64,000 nucleotides of DNA, from positions 3,720,001 through 3,784,000 of the forward strand of contig PUFA01000144.1 of the NCBI GenBank assembly GCA_003508835.1, written 5' to 3'. The notes under the pieces are model-generated. The model worked only from the letters and a program-made list of their open reading frames with translations, did not search any database and was not told where the DNA came from. Both the position numbers and the translations under genes were made by a program. Source of the DNA: Eonycteris spelaea (taxonomy: Eukaryota > Chordata > Mammalia > Chiroptera > Pteropodidae). Each line of letters opens with the position of its first letter. The stretch's first letter is position 1. This document shows, in pieces, positions 37,993 through 64,000 of this stretch.

Positions 37993-40900
37993 CCATCATG
38001 TGAAACAGGCAAGGCTTCCCCTTAAGAGCTTCTCCATTCTTGAAGTGTCATTCATCACTCACTCTCCTTTTACAGCCCTGGTGTATTACTTCAGCAGCCC
38101 TGGTCTTCCCCCATCTTGCTAGCTCCTTTCCCTCCCTCCTTGGCTGTATTCTGGGATAACTTTCACTTCCATCTGTCCCCACCCACACTTCCCACTTCAA
38201 CCTTGGGCTGCTGATCAAATGACACCTTTCCACCTTACCCCCAGGGCAACTAATCAGAGGTAGCCATCCTCCTTCCCAAGGAGTGGGCACATGGTATAAA
38301 TTAAGCCAATCAGAGCCTTGCAGAGGGTTCTTATGTGACCATTGCAATTACTTTGCAGGTGAGGCTTTCTAGCTGCATGTCTCCCAGGGGCACTCATTAA
38401 GAAGTTGTGGCTCAGAGGTACTCCAAGCTGAAGTGCCAGAGGAAGAAGCTGTGAGAAGAAAGGACTTGCCAAAATGTCAAGTCTACAGTAGGCAAGGCAA
38501 GAAGAGCTTCTGTAGGTAGAGACAAACCAGGAAGCAGGGGGCTACAGGCAATCAGGTGGGCACTGACTGCTTCAGCACACCTGCCCCCCAGACCACCCGC
38601 ATTCCCTCCCAGCCTGTTACCCTGGGGTGGGCTGTTGCCAGCCAGGGAAGCCCCACATGCCTCAGGCAGCCCCCAGGGCAGGCCCAGCCCCCTCCAGAGG
38701 TAGCATCTCAGTGTCACACTACCATGGAAGTTTTTGTGGGCTCGCCTGTCATTCACCTGCTGTGCAGGTTGGGGGATCAGTTAGAGGAGACAGAGTCCTA
38801 GAGTACAGGGCTTGAGAGGTAGAGAGGAGGGGTTCTTGTTACCGAGAGGAGGCCAAGTCTGGAATAAGTGTCTCCTGGGAGACCAGGATCCCTGGGAGTG
38901 GATAAGGCCAGTGGAGGTCAAAACTTGGGCCAGAGCAGTCTTCCCCGGGGAAAGGAAAATCAGGTGAGAGATGAGGAGCTGAGCCCCAGGCTCAGTCCGG
39001 CCGTCTCGCCATCAGCGCCTCCAGGCCGCGCTCAGCGCTCCAGAGCTGCTGTGAGGAGTGGAGGCTGGCTGGCTCAGCCCGAAGGCTCTGAGGCAAGTCG
39101 TTTGTTTTTCCTTTCGCCCCCAACACAGACGCACAGTCATTCTTCCTCTCTCTTTCCTCTCCAAGACACGTCAAAGCTGAGCAGGCTGACTCTGGCGAGG
39201 GCTGTCTCTGCCCTCACCTGGTCACCTCATCCTGCTGGCCCCAAGGCCCTGCTTTCCTCTGCCCTGTTCTTGGCTCCCAGCCGCTGCGCCACCCCTGGCA
39301 GCCAGAGCAGCCAAGGCCAGGCTGTTTTGGAAAAGTGCTGGGAGGTGGCAGAATGTGCGGTCTGCGAGTTCCCCCAAACTGGCGCCCCAATCCCTGGACA
39401 AACAGCAGCCGTGTTTGCCTGTCCACAGCAGCCTGTGTTCTCCTTCCAGACCAGGAGATCCCGGGGGCAGTCGGCGTGTGGGGGGCAGGCAGGCAGGCAG
39501 GCAGACGTCACCAACCCGCGGGGCCGCAGGAGAGAGGCACTGACGGACGGACGGGGTGATGACGAGCCTGCCACCCGCCCCGCCGGGCCCTCCCACCCCG
39601 CGGCAGGGCGGTCAGACTGAGGGCAGCCCAAGGACACACTTCTCTCACCTCTGCCGCCACACAGGACATCCCACCAGGGGAGATGGAATTCACACTCTGA
39701 AAAATTGCTACCTCGTGCTGGCACGTTTCCGGGTAGAAGCTCGGGGTGTTCACTGCCGCCTCTTACTGACCCTGGAGGGCTCTGGCGGAGGGAGCCCTCC
39801 GAGGGGGCGTGTGCTGGGCAGGTGGTCTGGTCCTGGCGCAGGGGCTGCCCTTCAATCCTGTGAGGCCGTGGGAAAGTCCCTGCCATTCCGAGACTCTACC
39901 CTAAAAACAGGGGACTCAAACTTCCTTTCCTCCCACCCTGGAGAGGGCAGAGGTTGGCGCTAGGACTCGGGGGAGAGCAGGGCTGGGCGTGGTGGGGAGG
40001 GCAGAGGAAGACATAATGACAGCACGGGGCACAGGACAGGATGGTCAGGGTCTGCCGAGTGTCCTGTCCCAGCGGCGTTGCTCGGAAGATGTTGGCGTTT
40101 CTCTTCTGGGTGGCCAGACTCTGTGACCCCGGTGGAGAGAGGCCCTGCGTCTTGGAGTGCATCCGCGCCCGGGGCCTCTGAGCCAACATTGGATCTGACT
40201 GACTGAATGAAAAAGAAATGCTGCAGCCACAAAAAGGCCTTTCTCAGGCCAGCTCAGGGGAGGCTTCCCATCCCCAGACTGTGGGGCGAGGACCGTGGGG
40301 CATGGCGCAGGCTCCAACCAGCCCGGGCACGGTGACACCTTTCCCTCTCTGGTTCCTGGTGCGACTCCAGGGGCCATGGCTCTGCATCTCATTGCCTTCC
40401 CTCCCTAGCACAGCCTCTTGGTTCCAGGACTGTGTGCCCTTCGCCAGCCTCACCTCCAGCCTCCGTGGCAGTCCACATGCAGAGCAGCTTTTCCCAGCTG
40501 GCAAATGGCACACGGTTTGTCATCTAATGGGTTTGAGGAGCCTGTGTCCTCTTTATACCATGTTGCCCCTTAGTGCGCCCATCCTCAAGCGCAAAGTCCT
40601 GGCAAGTCCTGTGGTGAAGGGATCTGCCTACTTCTCTTTAACCCCTTCCTCAAATATGCTTGATCAGGGAATCTATCTGCTCCTGCAACTCATGAAACAG
40701 ACTTTGAGAAGTGCCTCATGGGGCATGGGGTTGGGCGTCGGAATTGAATTGTGCTCCTCAGTTCACCTTGTGGCCGTGGACCTCAGTATAAACAAGATGG
40801 ACTCAGGACAACCCTGAGCACTCTGGGTTGTCATGTCCAGCACTGAGACACCTAGCCCAGCCAGTCATGGCTACACTCGGCCAAAGGAGTTGGCTCCCAG

Positions 40901-41164
40901 CTGCCAATTCTCCCAACAGAACTCTGGGGCCAGTAGCTGTTCAGTGACATCTTTCCCTCCCCCGGGGAACTCCTCGAAGGACACTGTCACAAAATTCTCC
41001 GTGCCTGTGCACGGAGTGGCAGATTGGCCTCATAGGACAAGTGTTTCTGGACAGAACTTCCTGCCTGGCAGGTGGGACTGGACGTTGCTGAAGGGAATGT
41101 GGGCGTCAGGGAGAGGGGGGTACCCTTTCAGTGAGGCTGAAAGGCAGAGACCAGAGAGCCAAAC
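37993..41164. other. 3' flank of CYP26B1, no gene recognised
   Basis: This is non-repetitive, GC-rich sequence, with a small CpG-rich patch about 38.99-39.10 and 39.50-39.62 kb. A 250-codon open frame at 38868-39620 starts at GTG and has no family resemblance. Part of 38.2-38.5 kb may be an ancient interspersed repeat. Confidence 0.45.
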
Positions 41165-41182
41165 GAAGGTGAGTCCCCACGG

Positions 41183-41188
41183 TTTATT
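41183..41188 (-). terminator. CYP26B1: Probable poly(A) signal of CYP26B1
   Basis: The minus strand reads CCATAATAAACCGTGG, a perfect AATAAA at the edge of the AU-rich UTR block. It is followed on the minus strand by a U/G-containing stretch (TTCGTTTGGCTCTCTGG) suited to a downstream element. Weaker ATTAAA variants occur at about 41253-41258 and 41690-41696 and could give shorter forms. Cleavage would fall near 41165-41172. Confidence 0.65.
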
Positions 41189-41764
41189 ATGGAAGCCTAT
41201 AAAAGAGCCACATTGAGTACTTTCAAAATCACAAAATGCACAACATTCATTTTTTAATATGCAACATGGAATATTATATACAGATTAAGACCACATGACA
41301 GCAAAAAACACTCACACGGCACCAGTTTCATATCAAAACAAAACACACAAGTGCTTTTTCAATATTAAAACAACTGTGATAAAAACATATTAATATTTTG
41401 AACCATGTTTACAATAGAGAAAATTCATATTTTACTAAATAACAAATATTTAACAGCAAAAACTTTATACTAAATATCTATTTTGAATTATAACAAAATA
41501 GTACTTATAATAGTTTATAAAGACAGACACAAAATTATAACATTTATGAAAAAAAAGTTTTGTGTATAAAATATTATAGTGATCTGGGCAGGGTCGGGAT
41601 GGAGCCCAGAACACAAACGCCAGCGCCCAACATCGAAAGTGCTTCAATCTGCAAGCCCATGGCAGGAAGAGTTTTGTGGGGTTTTGTCTTTTTAATGTCA
41701 AGTTACAATAGTTAGGAATGGTAAGTGCGAAAACATCACCCATCTAACGCTATGTCTATAAAAC

Positions 41765-41787
41765 TTACACACACACACACACACACA
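41765..41787. repeat. (CA)n microsatellite in the 3' UTR
   Basis: This short CA tract lies within the inferred CYP26B1 3' UTR; on the transcript it would read (UG)n. Confidence 0.95.
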
Positions 41788-44037
41788 GACACGGATGGAC
41801 ATACAGAGGAGACGGATGACTTTTAACATGGGACCCTCCTGTCAGCCAGTCAAGAGCTTTCTTCAGTTCTCTTCTTGTTGCCTTTGAGACCCAGTGTGGC
41901 AAATGACCTTTCTTTTCTCCCTATCAGGGACCCCCTTCAACCTTTTCTCTGGCCCTCCCAGGCTGGTCACCCCAACTGAAAACCACTGAGGCCTCCCAGA
42001 GCCCTCCAGCCCCCATCCCTCTGCAGGGCCAGGCCTGGGGAGCTTGTTGTCTGAAGCTGCACTTACTGCATTCCTAGATATTCGGTCAAGAACGATTGGT
42101 TTGGGGCAGGCCGGGTCAACCTGGAGACATGTGAAACTTCCAGACACTGGGCTTTTTTGTGGGTAACCAGTTCTGGTGCACCATGCAGCTTTTTTGCAAG
42201 CTTTGACAAGTCTTTGCACATTTTTGCCTGTTTTTCAGAATGTGAAGAGATTGAGAGATTTAACTAAGTTTTCTAAATTGTCAGTTTTTGCCAATAAGGT
42301 TCGTTCTGCACTATTTTTTAATAGTGAAAAAGTAAAACCCAAATGAAACTTGAGAACAGGGGGTTACAGGACAGTTATGGGGTGTGGCGAGCCCGTTCAT
42401 TCCTGTAGAGTGTACCGCAGGTCAGTGTGAGTGGGGGAGAGAGTCGGGGTGCCATCTGCCCACTCAGCACCATCAGAGGGGGCCACTGAGCAGTCATAGT
42501 GGTCACTGCTTGGGAGAGACAGGGGGAATCAACGTCCTGCGCCTTCTGTGTGTTTTTGATTTTCTTGTAAAGAGGATTCACCTCTTTTAGAACATCAAAA
42601 GCCAAAAGAGAAACGTGGAAAGCAAAGACAAATCTGAAAACAGACAAAATCACTGAAGACTCATCAGAGGCCCCAAACCAGCCCTGGGAGGCATCCCAAA
42701 TTGTCAACACTCAAAATGCCAGTTTCAACCGGCCAGTTTTCAAGCAAATCGCTTCCTACAAATCGCACACACCACCAGCCTCCTCGCTGCAGCTGCAGCA
42801 GCACCCCACCCCCACCCCCGCAGCTGCCTCCAGATGGGGCAGAGGCCTGAGTTAGCTCGGAGGAAGGGCTGCCTTCTGCACACACCTCCCCTTGCTTGCA
42901 ACTAGTCCCCACACCCCTGAGCTGGGCTAAGCGGACAGTGGCATAGAGGTGGGAAGGGACTTCCTAGACACTTTTCCAAGGGCAAAGGGTGAGGGTTAAG
43001 GAAGGGACAACGGAAGCCCTGGTTCCCCATCAGAAGAAAGAACCCGTATCCTTCCCCAGACTCACTAGCCGAGTGGGGGGCATCAGGGAGAACAGTGACC
43101 ATGCAGGAGATGGTGGCAGCTTCTAAATCCCCACATTTTTGCCAGAGCAAGGCAAGAGGCAGTGGGCCATTTTCTCGTCTTCACCGGGAGACAAAGGCAG
43201 AGATGATGTATTTCACCCCGAGAGTCCAGCTCTGAAATTGAACCCACAGAAGGTCTGGGACCTGGGGGAGCTGCTCAATCCGCAACCTAGGAGGACTGAG
43301 TCATTTGCAGAAGTCCTTCCCCAGGGCAGCTGGGACGGAGGTTAGGGGACACAGGAGATGCTTTTTCCAGTCCCCAGCAATGCCAAGATTTGGTTATATC
43401 AGTGAATAAATATGAGCCAAAGGCCTTGGGTGTGTGTGTATAGGGGAGCAGGGTGGGCCCAAGGCCACGTTGTGGGAAGGTGAGAATGTTAGTGCTGTGT
43501 GCATGCCCAGGGAGGATGCTGGGAGGACAGAGCCTGGGGCTCCTTTGCCCCAAGGTCAGAGGAGAGAAAAAGTAGCAGCAATAGGTAATTTCAAATGTTC
43601 AAACTGGCAAAGAGGCCACCTCTTTCCCTTACTCCCACCCCAAGTCAAGCACTTGACCTCACACCAAAAGAGTCCAAATGAAATGGGAGGAGAGGGGCCA
43701 GCTGGGAATATCACAAGCAAACGCTGCAGCATGAGCCGCCTGACACGTAACACTGTAACGGGCATGCGGAGCCCCAGGCATGCCGGCCCAGGAGCTAAGC
43801 TGGTGGGAGCTGGAGAGGGACTGGAGGAAGCAGGAGCCAGGGTCCCATCCCCAAGGGAATGGAGCCCTTTTGGCTTTGGGTAGGGTTTGCCAGGGAGGGG
43901 GTCCAGGGGCGGGAGAGGTAGGGGAGCCATTCCCCCTTCCCCGGGGTTCCAGCCCCTCCCACACACAGGTTTCTACCCTTCCATTGCCTCCGCCCACAGC
44001 CCGGAAGGGCTGAGGCAGGGGTGCGGGCCAGGCCCCT

Positions 44038-60044
<16,007 letters not shown>

Positions 60045-60829
60045 TTATAGCGGACTTAGGGGCTGCTCGAGGGGTGGTGAGATGAAGCCGTGAATCAAGC
60101 TGGTGGATTAGCTCTCCTCGCAACCATCACACTCGGAAAACTTTGGAAAACTTTGTCCAGCAGGAGCCTCTCTCGTAAGCCCCTTCCCCTGCTCGAAAAA
60201 AAAGAAGGGGACAGAGAGGTAGCAGAAAGTGCGATCGATTGGTCAAAAGCTCCCCCCTCAAATTCCTAGGTAAGAAAAAAAAAAAAGGAAAAATTCCTGA
60301 ATCCCAAAATTCCAACGAACCCAGAAACTTTGGGGGCGAGGGGAAGGCTCCCCGGCCAAGGCGAGTGGAGAGGCCCGAGCCCAGCGTCTCTGGGCGGCCC
60401 CGGGCAGCGCGCCCGAGCCCCACAGCCGCCGTTGCACCCCTGAGGCGGGCGCGGCGGTCGAGGCGGCAGGGTGGCCGGAGTGCGGGTGCGGAGCCGGCGG
60501 ACCGCGGCCGGGATGGGAAGCAGCCGGCGACAGAGCCCCGGGCGGGCGCTGGGGCGGCGGCGGCGGCGGACGGGAGGGGTGAGGCGGGGTGGAGTTGGGG
60601 GAGGAGGTGAAAACCCGAGCTGGGCTATTGTATCAATTAAGAAAAGGCAGTCCGTCCCGGGACGCAGGCTCTCGGCTCTGGAGTTGCTGCTGGGGGAAGA
60701 AAGGGGGAAAAAAGAAAAGGAAGGCAAAAGGAATGAAAGGGGGGAAAGCAGGAGGCAAGATTTCAGGGCTGGTGGTTTTAAAAGCTTCTCTCAATGTGAA
60801 TTTGAGTCCAAAGCCAGGCGATGCGTGTG

Positions 60830-60837
60830 TTTATATA
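60830..60837 (-). promoter_or_regulatory. CYP26B1: TATA-box candidate for CYP26B1
   Basis: The minus strand reads CCTCTATATAAACACACG, a consensus TATATAAA in otherwise GC-rich sequence, oriented toward CYP26B1. Initiation would be expected near 60800-60806, which would give a leader of about 1 kb unless spliced. It is the only strong TATA match I saw in the island. Confidence 0.45.
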
Positions 60838-61099
60838 GAGGCGGGAGGCTGCGCCGTGGGCTACTCGCCAGCCCCCCCCCTCCCCGCGCGCTCACAAAGC
60901 TGGAGGCGTGGTGAGAGGCCGGCGGCCTGAGCGTGTGAGCACCCGCCGCCGCCCGCCCCGCCCCGGCTGCCCGCCGCCCGCGCCCGCGCCCGCCCGGGAC
61001 CCACTTGTAGCCGCCGCAGGATCAAACTCAGTTCACCTCCCGCCTCCTCTTCCTTCTCACCGGCGTCTCGCTGAGCTCGGCACCTACAGACGGACGAGA

Positions 61100-61100
<1 letters not shown>

Positions 61101-61144
<44 letters not shown>
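61101..61144. repeat. (CA)n microsatellite
   Basis: This is an uninterrupted CA dinucleotide tract upstream of the promoter, about 22 units. Confidence 0.97.
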
Positions 61145-61146
<2 letters not shown>

Positions 61147-61310
61147 GCGCACTCGCACGATGCCCGGTTGGCTGCTAGGCTACTTCCCTCCCTCTTTTTC
61201 TCCCTCTGGGGTCCCGGCCCCCTCCTCCAGCCCGGGGCACTCCCGCATAGGCTGTCGCCTCAGCCGCTGAGGGCTCGGCCAGACCGCCGCTCGACTAAGG
61301 GGCATCAAAA

Positions 61311-64000
61311 GCCCCTGAACCTGTGCTGAGGGTCCCCAGCTCCTATCCCGCGGAACCCTGCAGTCTCCTGTCTCCAGGGACCCTTCCATCCTCCCATTTA
61401 CCACCCCCGGTCCCTCCAGCCCGGGTTCATAAACCCCAAACCTTAGATGCCAAGGTCTCCCTGCCAGCCCCATACGTCTCTTACCCTACAAGACCCCGAT
61501 ATTCCCCTCTCCCGGTCCGTGTCCCGGGCCGCCAGCACTTGCAGCCCCTCCTCTCGGACACCTTGACCCTCTAAGTGTGTAGTCCCCTCCGCCCCTGCAG
61601 CGTCGGAGGAACCCCCGATGCTGGTCGCGGTGAGTGTCCCGCGCCGGGAACAAATGCGGCAGTCCCGGCCTCCAGAGGCGGGAGGAGTCGGGTACAAACG
61701 TTCATTGATACAAATGAGTAAATAAACACGCCGGGTGAGCGCGGCCACCTTCTCCCAGCCGGCCGCAGAGGGCCAGGCGCGCGTGCCTGTGCGAGGTGTG
61801 CGTGTGGCCCGGAGCCGCACCTGTGTGCGCGCGCGTGTGTGTCCCTGGGTCGGCCCGACGTCTGGGGAGCTGTGTGGTGTGTGTGAGGGTTTGTGTGTTG
61901 TCTGCTGTGTGTGTGCCGGTGCATCCGTGCATCCGACTGTCGACTGGCCTCTCTTCTGTTGCGTCTGTGACACATGGGGCTGTGTGTGCCAACCCCGCCA
62001 TCGTCTAGTTAGTGCCCGGCTCGCCCTCTCCCGTGCGTCCTGTTTCCCCAGCCCCCTGTCTGTGTCGTTCACTCTGCACTCCGAAAGCAGATGACTTGCT
62101 ATCCCACCTTCGGTTTAGAATGACGTGCGTGTAAACAAAACTAAGCTTCCCTTTGACCACCTCCCCTGCCCCCAGTACGAATTCTATTTTAGAATTCACT
62201 AGAAGAGAATGTGTGAGCGTCTAAGATGCGAGCATGTGTGCTGTCCCTCCCTGCGTGAGCGCTTCCGAGGCTGATGTGGCGAGCGGAGATTTTTAAAAGC
62301 TGGTCTCGCTTCTAGCTCTGGGTCATCTCGACTCTCACTCTCTGCCCTGGAACCCCACCTGGTGGACGGTTTTAGTACTACATATCCAGGGGAAGCCATT
62401 CCTGCTACCCCTTCAATCTCCTCTCACAGTGGGAGATCTCCCCTAGAGGGCCTGATCGCAGGCTCCCAAGGGCTCAGACTTCCACTCCAGGTGGTTTAGG
62501 GCTCAGACACTCATAAAGTCCCTGCAGGACCACTTCGGGCCCAGAAATAGAGAGCGGGGTCACATCTTCACAACAAAAAAGTTTAATGGGACAGTTAACT
62601 CTGGACTGGGTACCCAGGAGTGGCAAGGCCAATGCTACGCATCTCCTCATCAAGGGATGAAGCTGGGTGAGAATAGGCCTGGGGGAGATGTTTGAGGCCT
62701 CATTGTTTTTGAAGACCCCTGAGACGCCAGCCTGGCCCCCCAGACATGACACTGGGCCTGAGATGGCGAAACGTGCAAGCTGACCCAGTGAACTCACCCG
62801 TAGAGACGTCTCTGGAAGAACAGACTCACAGCCTTATAGAGATGCAAACAGGTGCACAGGCAGATACTGAGCACACGTGTGCGCGCTCTCTCATACACAC
62901 ACACACGAAGACACATGCACTTAAAGGATTATTGTTGACAAATTCAAGTAACCCCCATATCCCAGCCACCAACTTCCAGAATCCACAAGGGTGTGCTCTG
63001 GGGGGTCGCAGCCCCAGGAGTCTCCCTAAACGCATCGTCTTCCCCTCCCCCACCCCTATGTCAGGGGACGGCTTTTGTGGACTTTCACCCTCTCCTCCTG
63101 TTCAAGGGCAGAGTGGGAGTTGGGAGGGGGCATGGGGAAGTCATTCTGAGTCCTTGTTATTGCTCCGCCACCAAGTGAGGTCCTGGGGAACGTCCACAGA
63201 GACAGCACAGCCCCACAGCAATAGTTGCTGGATTTCCTAATTGGAACCATCTCTCTGCTCAAGTCCCAAAGAGTACTTAGGGGAAAAAAAAAGAAGGAAA
63301 GCCATGGTAATTCTCTCAGACTTGCCGGAGATGCCGGGGAGAAGAGGAATGCTGGGCTGTAGAGCCGGCTTGTTAGGAGGGGGTTAGGACAGGGAAGGGT
63401 CCACAACCATCTTTCCAGTCACAGTCCAATCAGAGGACATTCTTTCATCTGCCTCAGGTGGACTTCTAATTCTGGCCCTAGACTGAGCCCTGATCTCGTC
63501 CTCAGTCTCACCGGTAACCCTTACCCAAAACAGACCCCCAAGGCTGGTCACAGATTGACCCTATCCCTGACTCCTGACTTAGCCCCCACCCCAGTCCCAT
63601 TAAGCATCAGCCAACCTCACCTTTGGTCAAAAGAATGTGGCTGGCCCCCTATGGACTAGCTCAGAGATGGCTCTGGGAGTGGACTGTAGGTCAGAATATT
63701 TTCTCACTCTTGCCTGAAAATCATCTGCCTGTTCTCCCAGGGGCATCCCCCTGGCTGTAGCTAATATCCTAGGAACTCCAGGACACCTCCTGCCTCCAAC
63801 CCTTTTCCAGGGGGCTGAGGGCACCCCAGGACTTCGACTCTTGCCTGCCGTACTCTGAAACCTTGCCTCGCAGCTTGCCTCCCGTGTTTCAGGCACCTTG
63901 AAATCAGAACAGACTGGGAGATCTGTCGTGGGAATGCTGCTTCAAAGGGAATTCTGTACGAATGAACCCTGCGAAACTCGGCAGCGGGGACCAGGAGGAT
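61311..64000. other. Upstream flank of CYP26B1, no gene seen
   Basis: This is non-coding flank with a GT-rich stretch (about 61.79-61.92 kb) and the DR2 candidate at 62.78 kb. I recognised no exons of EXOC6B, the neighbour expected further right from human synteny, and no confident repeats. Confidence 0.6.
62781..62794 (-). promoter_or_regulatory. DR2 retinoic acid response element candidate
   Basis: The minus strand reads AGTTCA CT GGGTCA: two half-sites that fit the RGKTCA consensus exactly with a 2 bp spacer, the DR2 class bound by RAR/RXR. It lies 3.0 kb upstream of the CYP26B1 start codon. Retinoic-acid induction of CYP26 genes through RAREs is well known for CYP26A1. A chance occurrence somewhere in 64 kb is not negligible. 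Confidence 0.4.

Larger units (their letters stand above)
41165..44037 (-). other. CYP26B1: CYP26B1 3' untranslated region (about 2.87 kb)
   Basis: The region runs from the base after the TAA to the inferred cleavage zone about 15-20 nt past an AATAAA on the minus strand (41188-41183). Human CYP26B1 has a 3' UTR of similar size. The first two thirds are GC-rich; the last 560 nt (41220-41780) are strikingly AU-rich and free of recognised repeats, as in a regulated long 3' UTR. A short (CA)n tract lies at 41765-41787. The 3' end is inferred from the signal and length only; there is no transcript evidence here. Confidence 0.7.

Noticed and set aside
37783..38025. A lysine/arginine-rich open frame
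   Set aside because: It is translation of an AAAG/AAGG microsatellite and not a gene.
38868..39620. A 250-codon open frame on the plus strand
   Set aside because: It starts at GTG, has no recognisable domain, is rich in Pro/Ser/Arg as expected for GC-rich DNA, overlaps an equally long antisense frame (39227-39886) and has no splice or promoter context.

Overview
This window is nuclear DNA from a placental mammal, and it holds one protein-coding gene: CYP26B1, the retinoic-acid 4-hydroxylase of the cytochrome P450 family, read on the minus strand. The introns, CpG-rich promoter and AU-rich 3' UTR are vertebrate. LINE-2, MIR, MER20, MER5, MLT1 and Tigger-type relics show that the genome is eutherian. 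An L1 3' end at about 14.87-15.02 kb is of the type I know from ungulates and carnivores. No Alu, B1/B2, Bov-tA, carnivore tRNA-SINE or horse ERE copy was recognised. A laurasiatherian is therefore likely; I cannot name the species.

Layout. From 1 to about 41.1 kb there is no gene. It is a repeat-rich gene desert with old LINE-2/MIR copies, several eroded L1 pieces (mostly antisense), two MER20 copies, MER5-like elements, an MLT1 LTR and many microsatellites. In human the same side of CYP26B1 is the long gap toward DYSF. From about 41.17 to 59.77 kb lies CYP26B1: a 2.9 kb 3' UTR, exon 6 (44038-44429), exon 5 (44805-45084), exon 4 (46643-46798), exon 3 (47061-47336), an 8.5 kb intron 2, exon 2 (55883-56107), a CpG-rich intron 1, and exon 1 with the start codon at 59771. 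From 59.77 to 64.0 kb lie the leader, the CpG-island promoter and upstream DNA, with a TATA-like box, a possible non-coding leader exon and a DR2-type retinoic-acid response element candidate. EXOC6B is expected beyond the right edge from human synteny.

The coding parts of exons 1-3 are perfect and give residues 1-235 of a 512-residue product; all introns are phase 0. The downstream part is damaged. Exon 5 is 280 nt instead of 285, with four separate small deletions. Exon 6 is 392 nt instead of 393, with one deletion just after the haem-ligand motif. The donor after exon 4 has no GT. As CYP26B1 is essential in mammals and every lesion sits in GC-rich sequence within 2.5 kb, consensus error in the assembly is the likeliest explanation, but the sequence alone cannot prove it.

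I found no new multi-gene system. The best leads are the lesion cluster, the DR2 element upstream of a retinoic-acid-degrading gene, AT-rich homeodomain-site islands inside GC-rich intron 1, and the unresolved structure of the 5' leader. Repeat family names and human comparisons are from memory, without any search.
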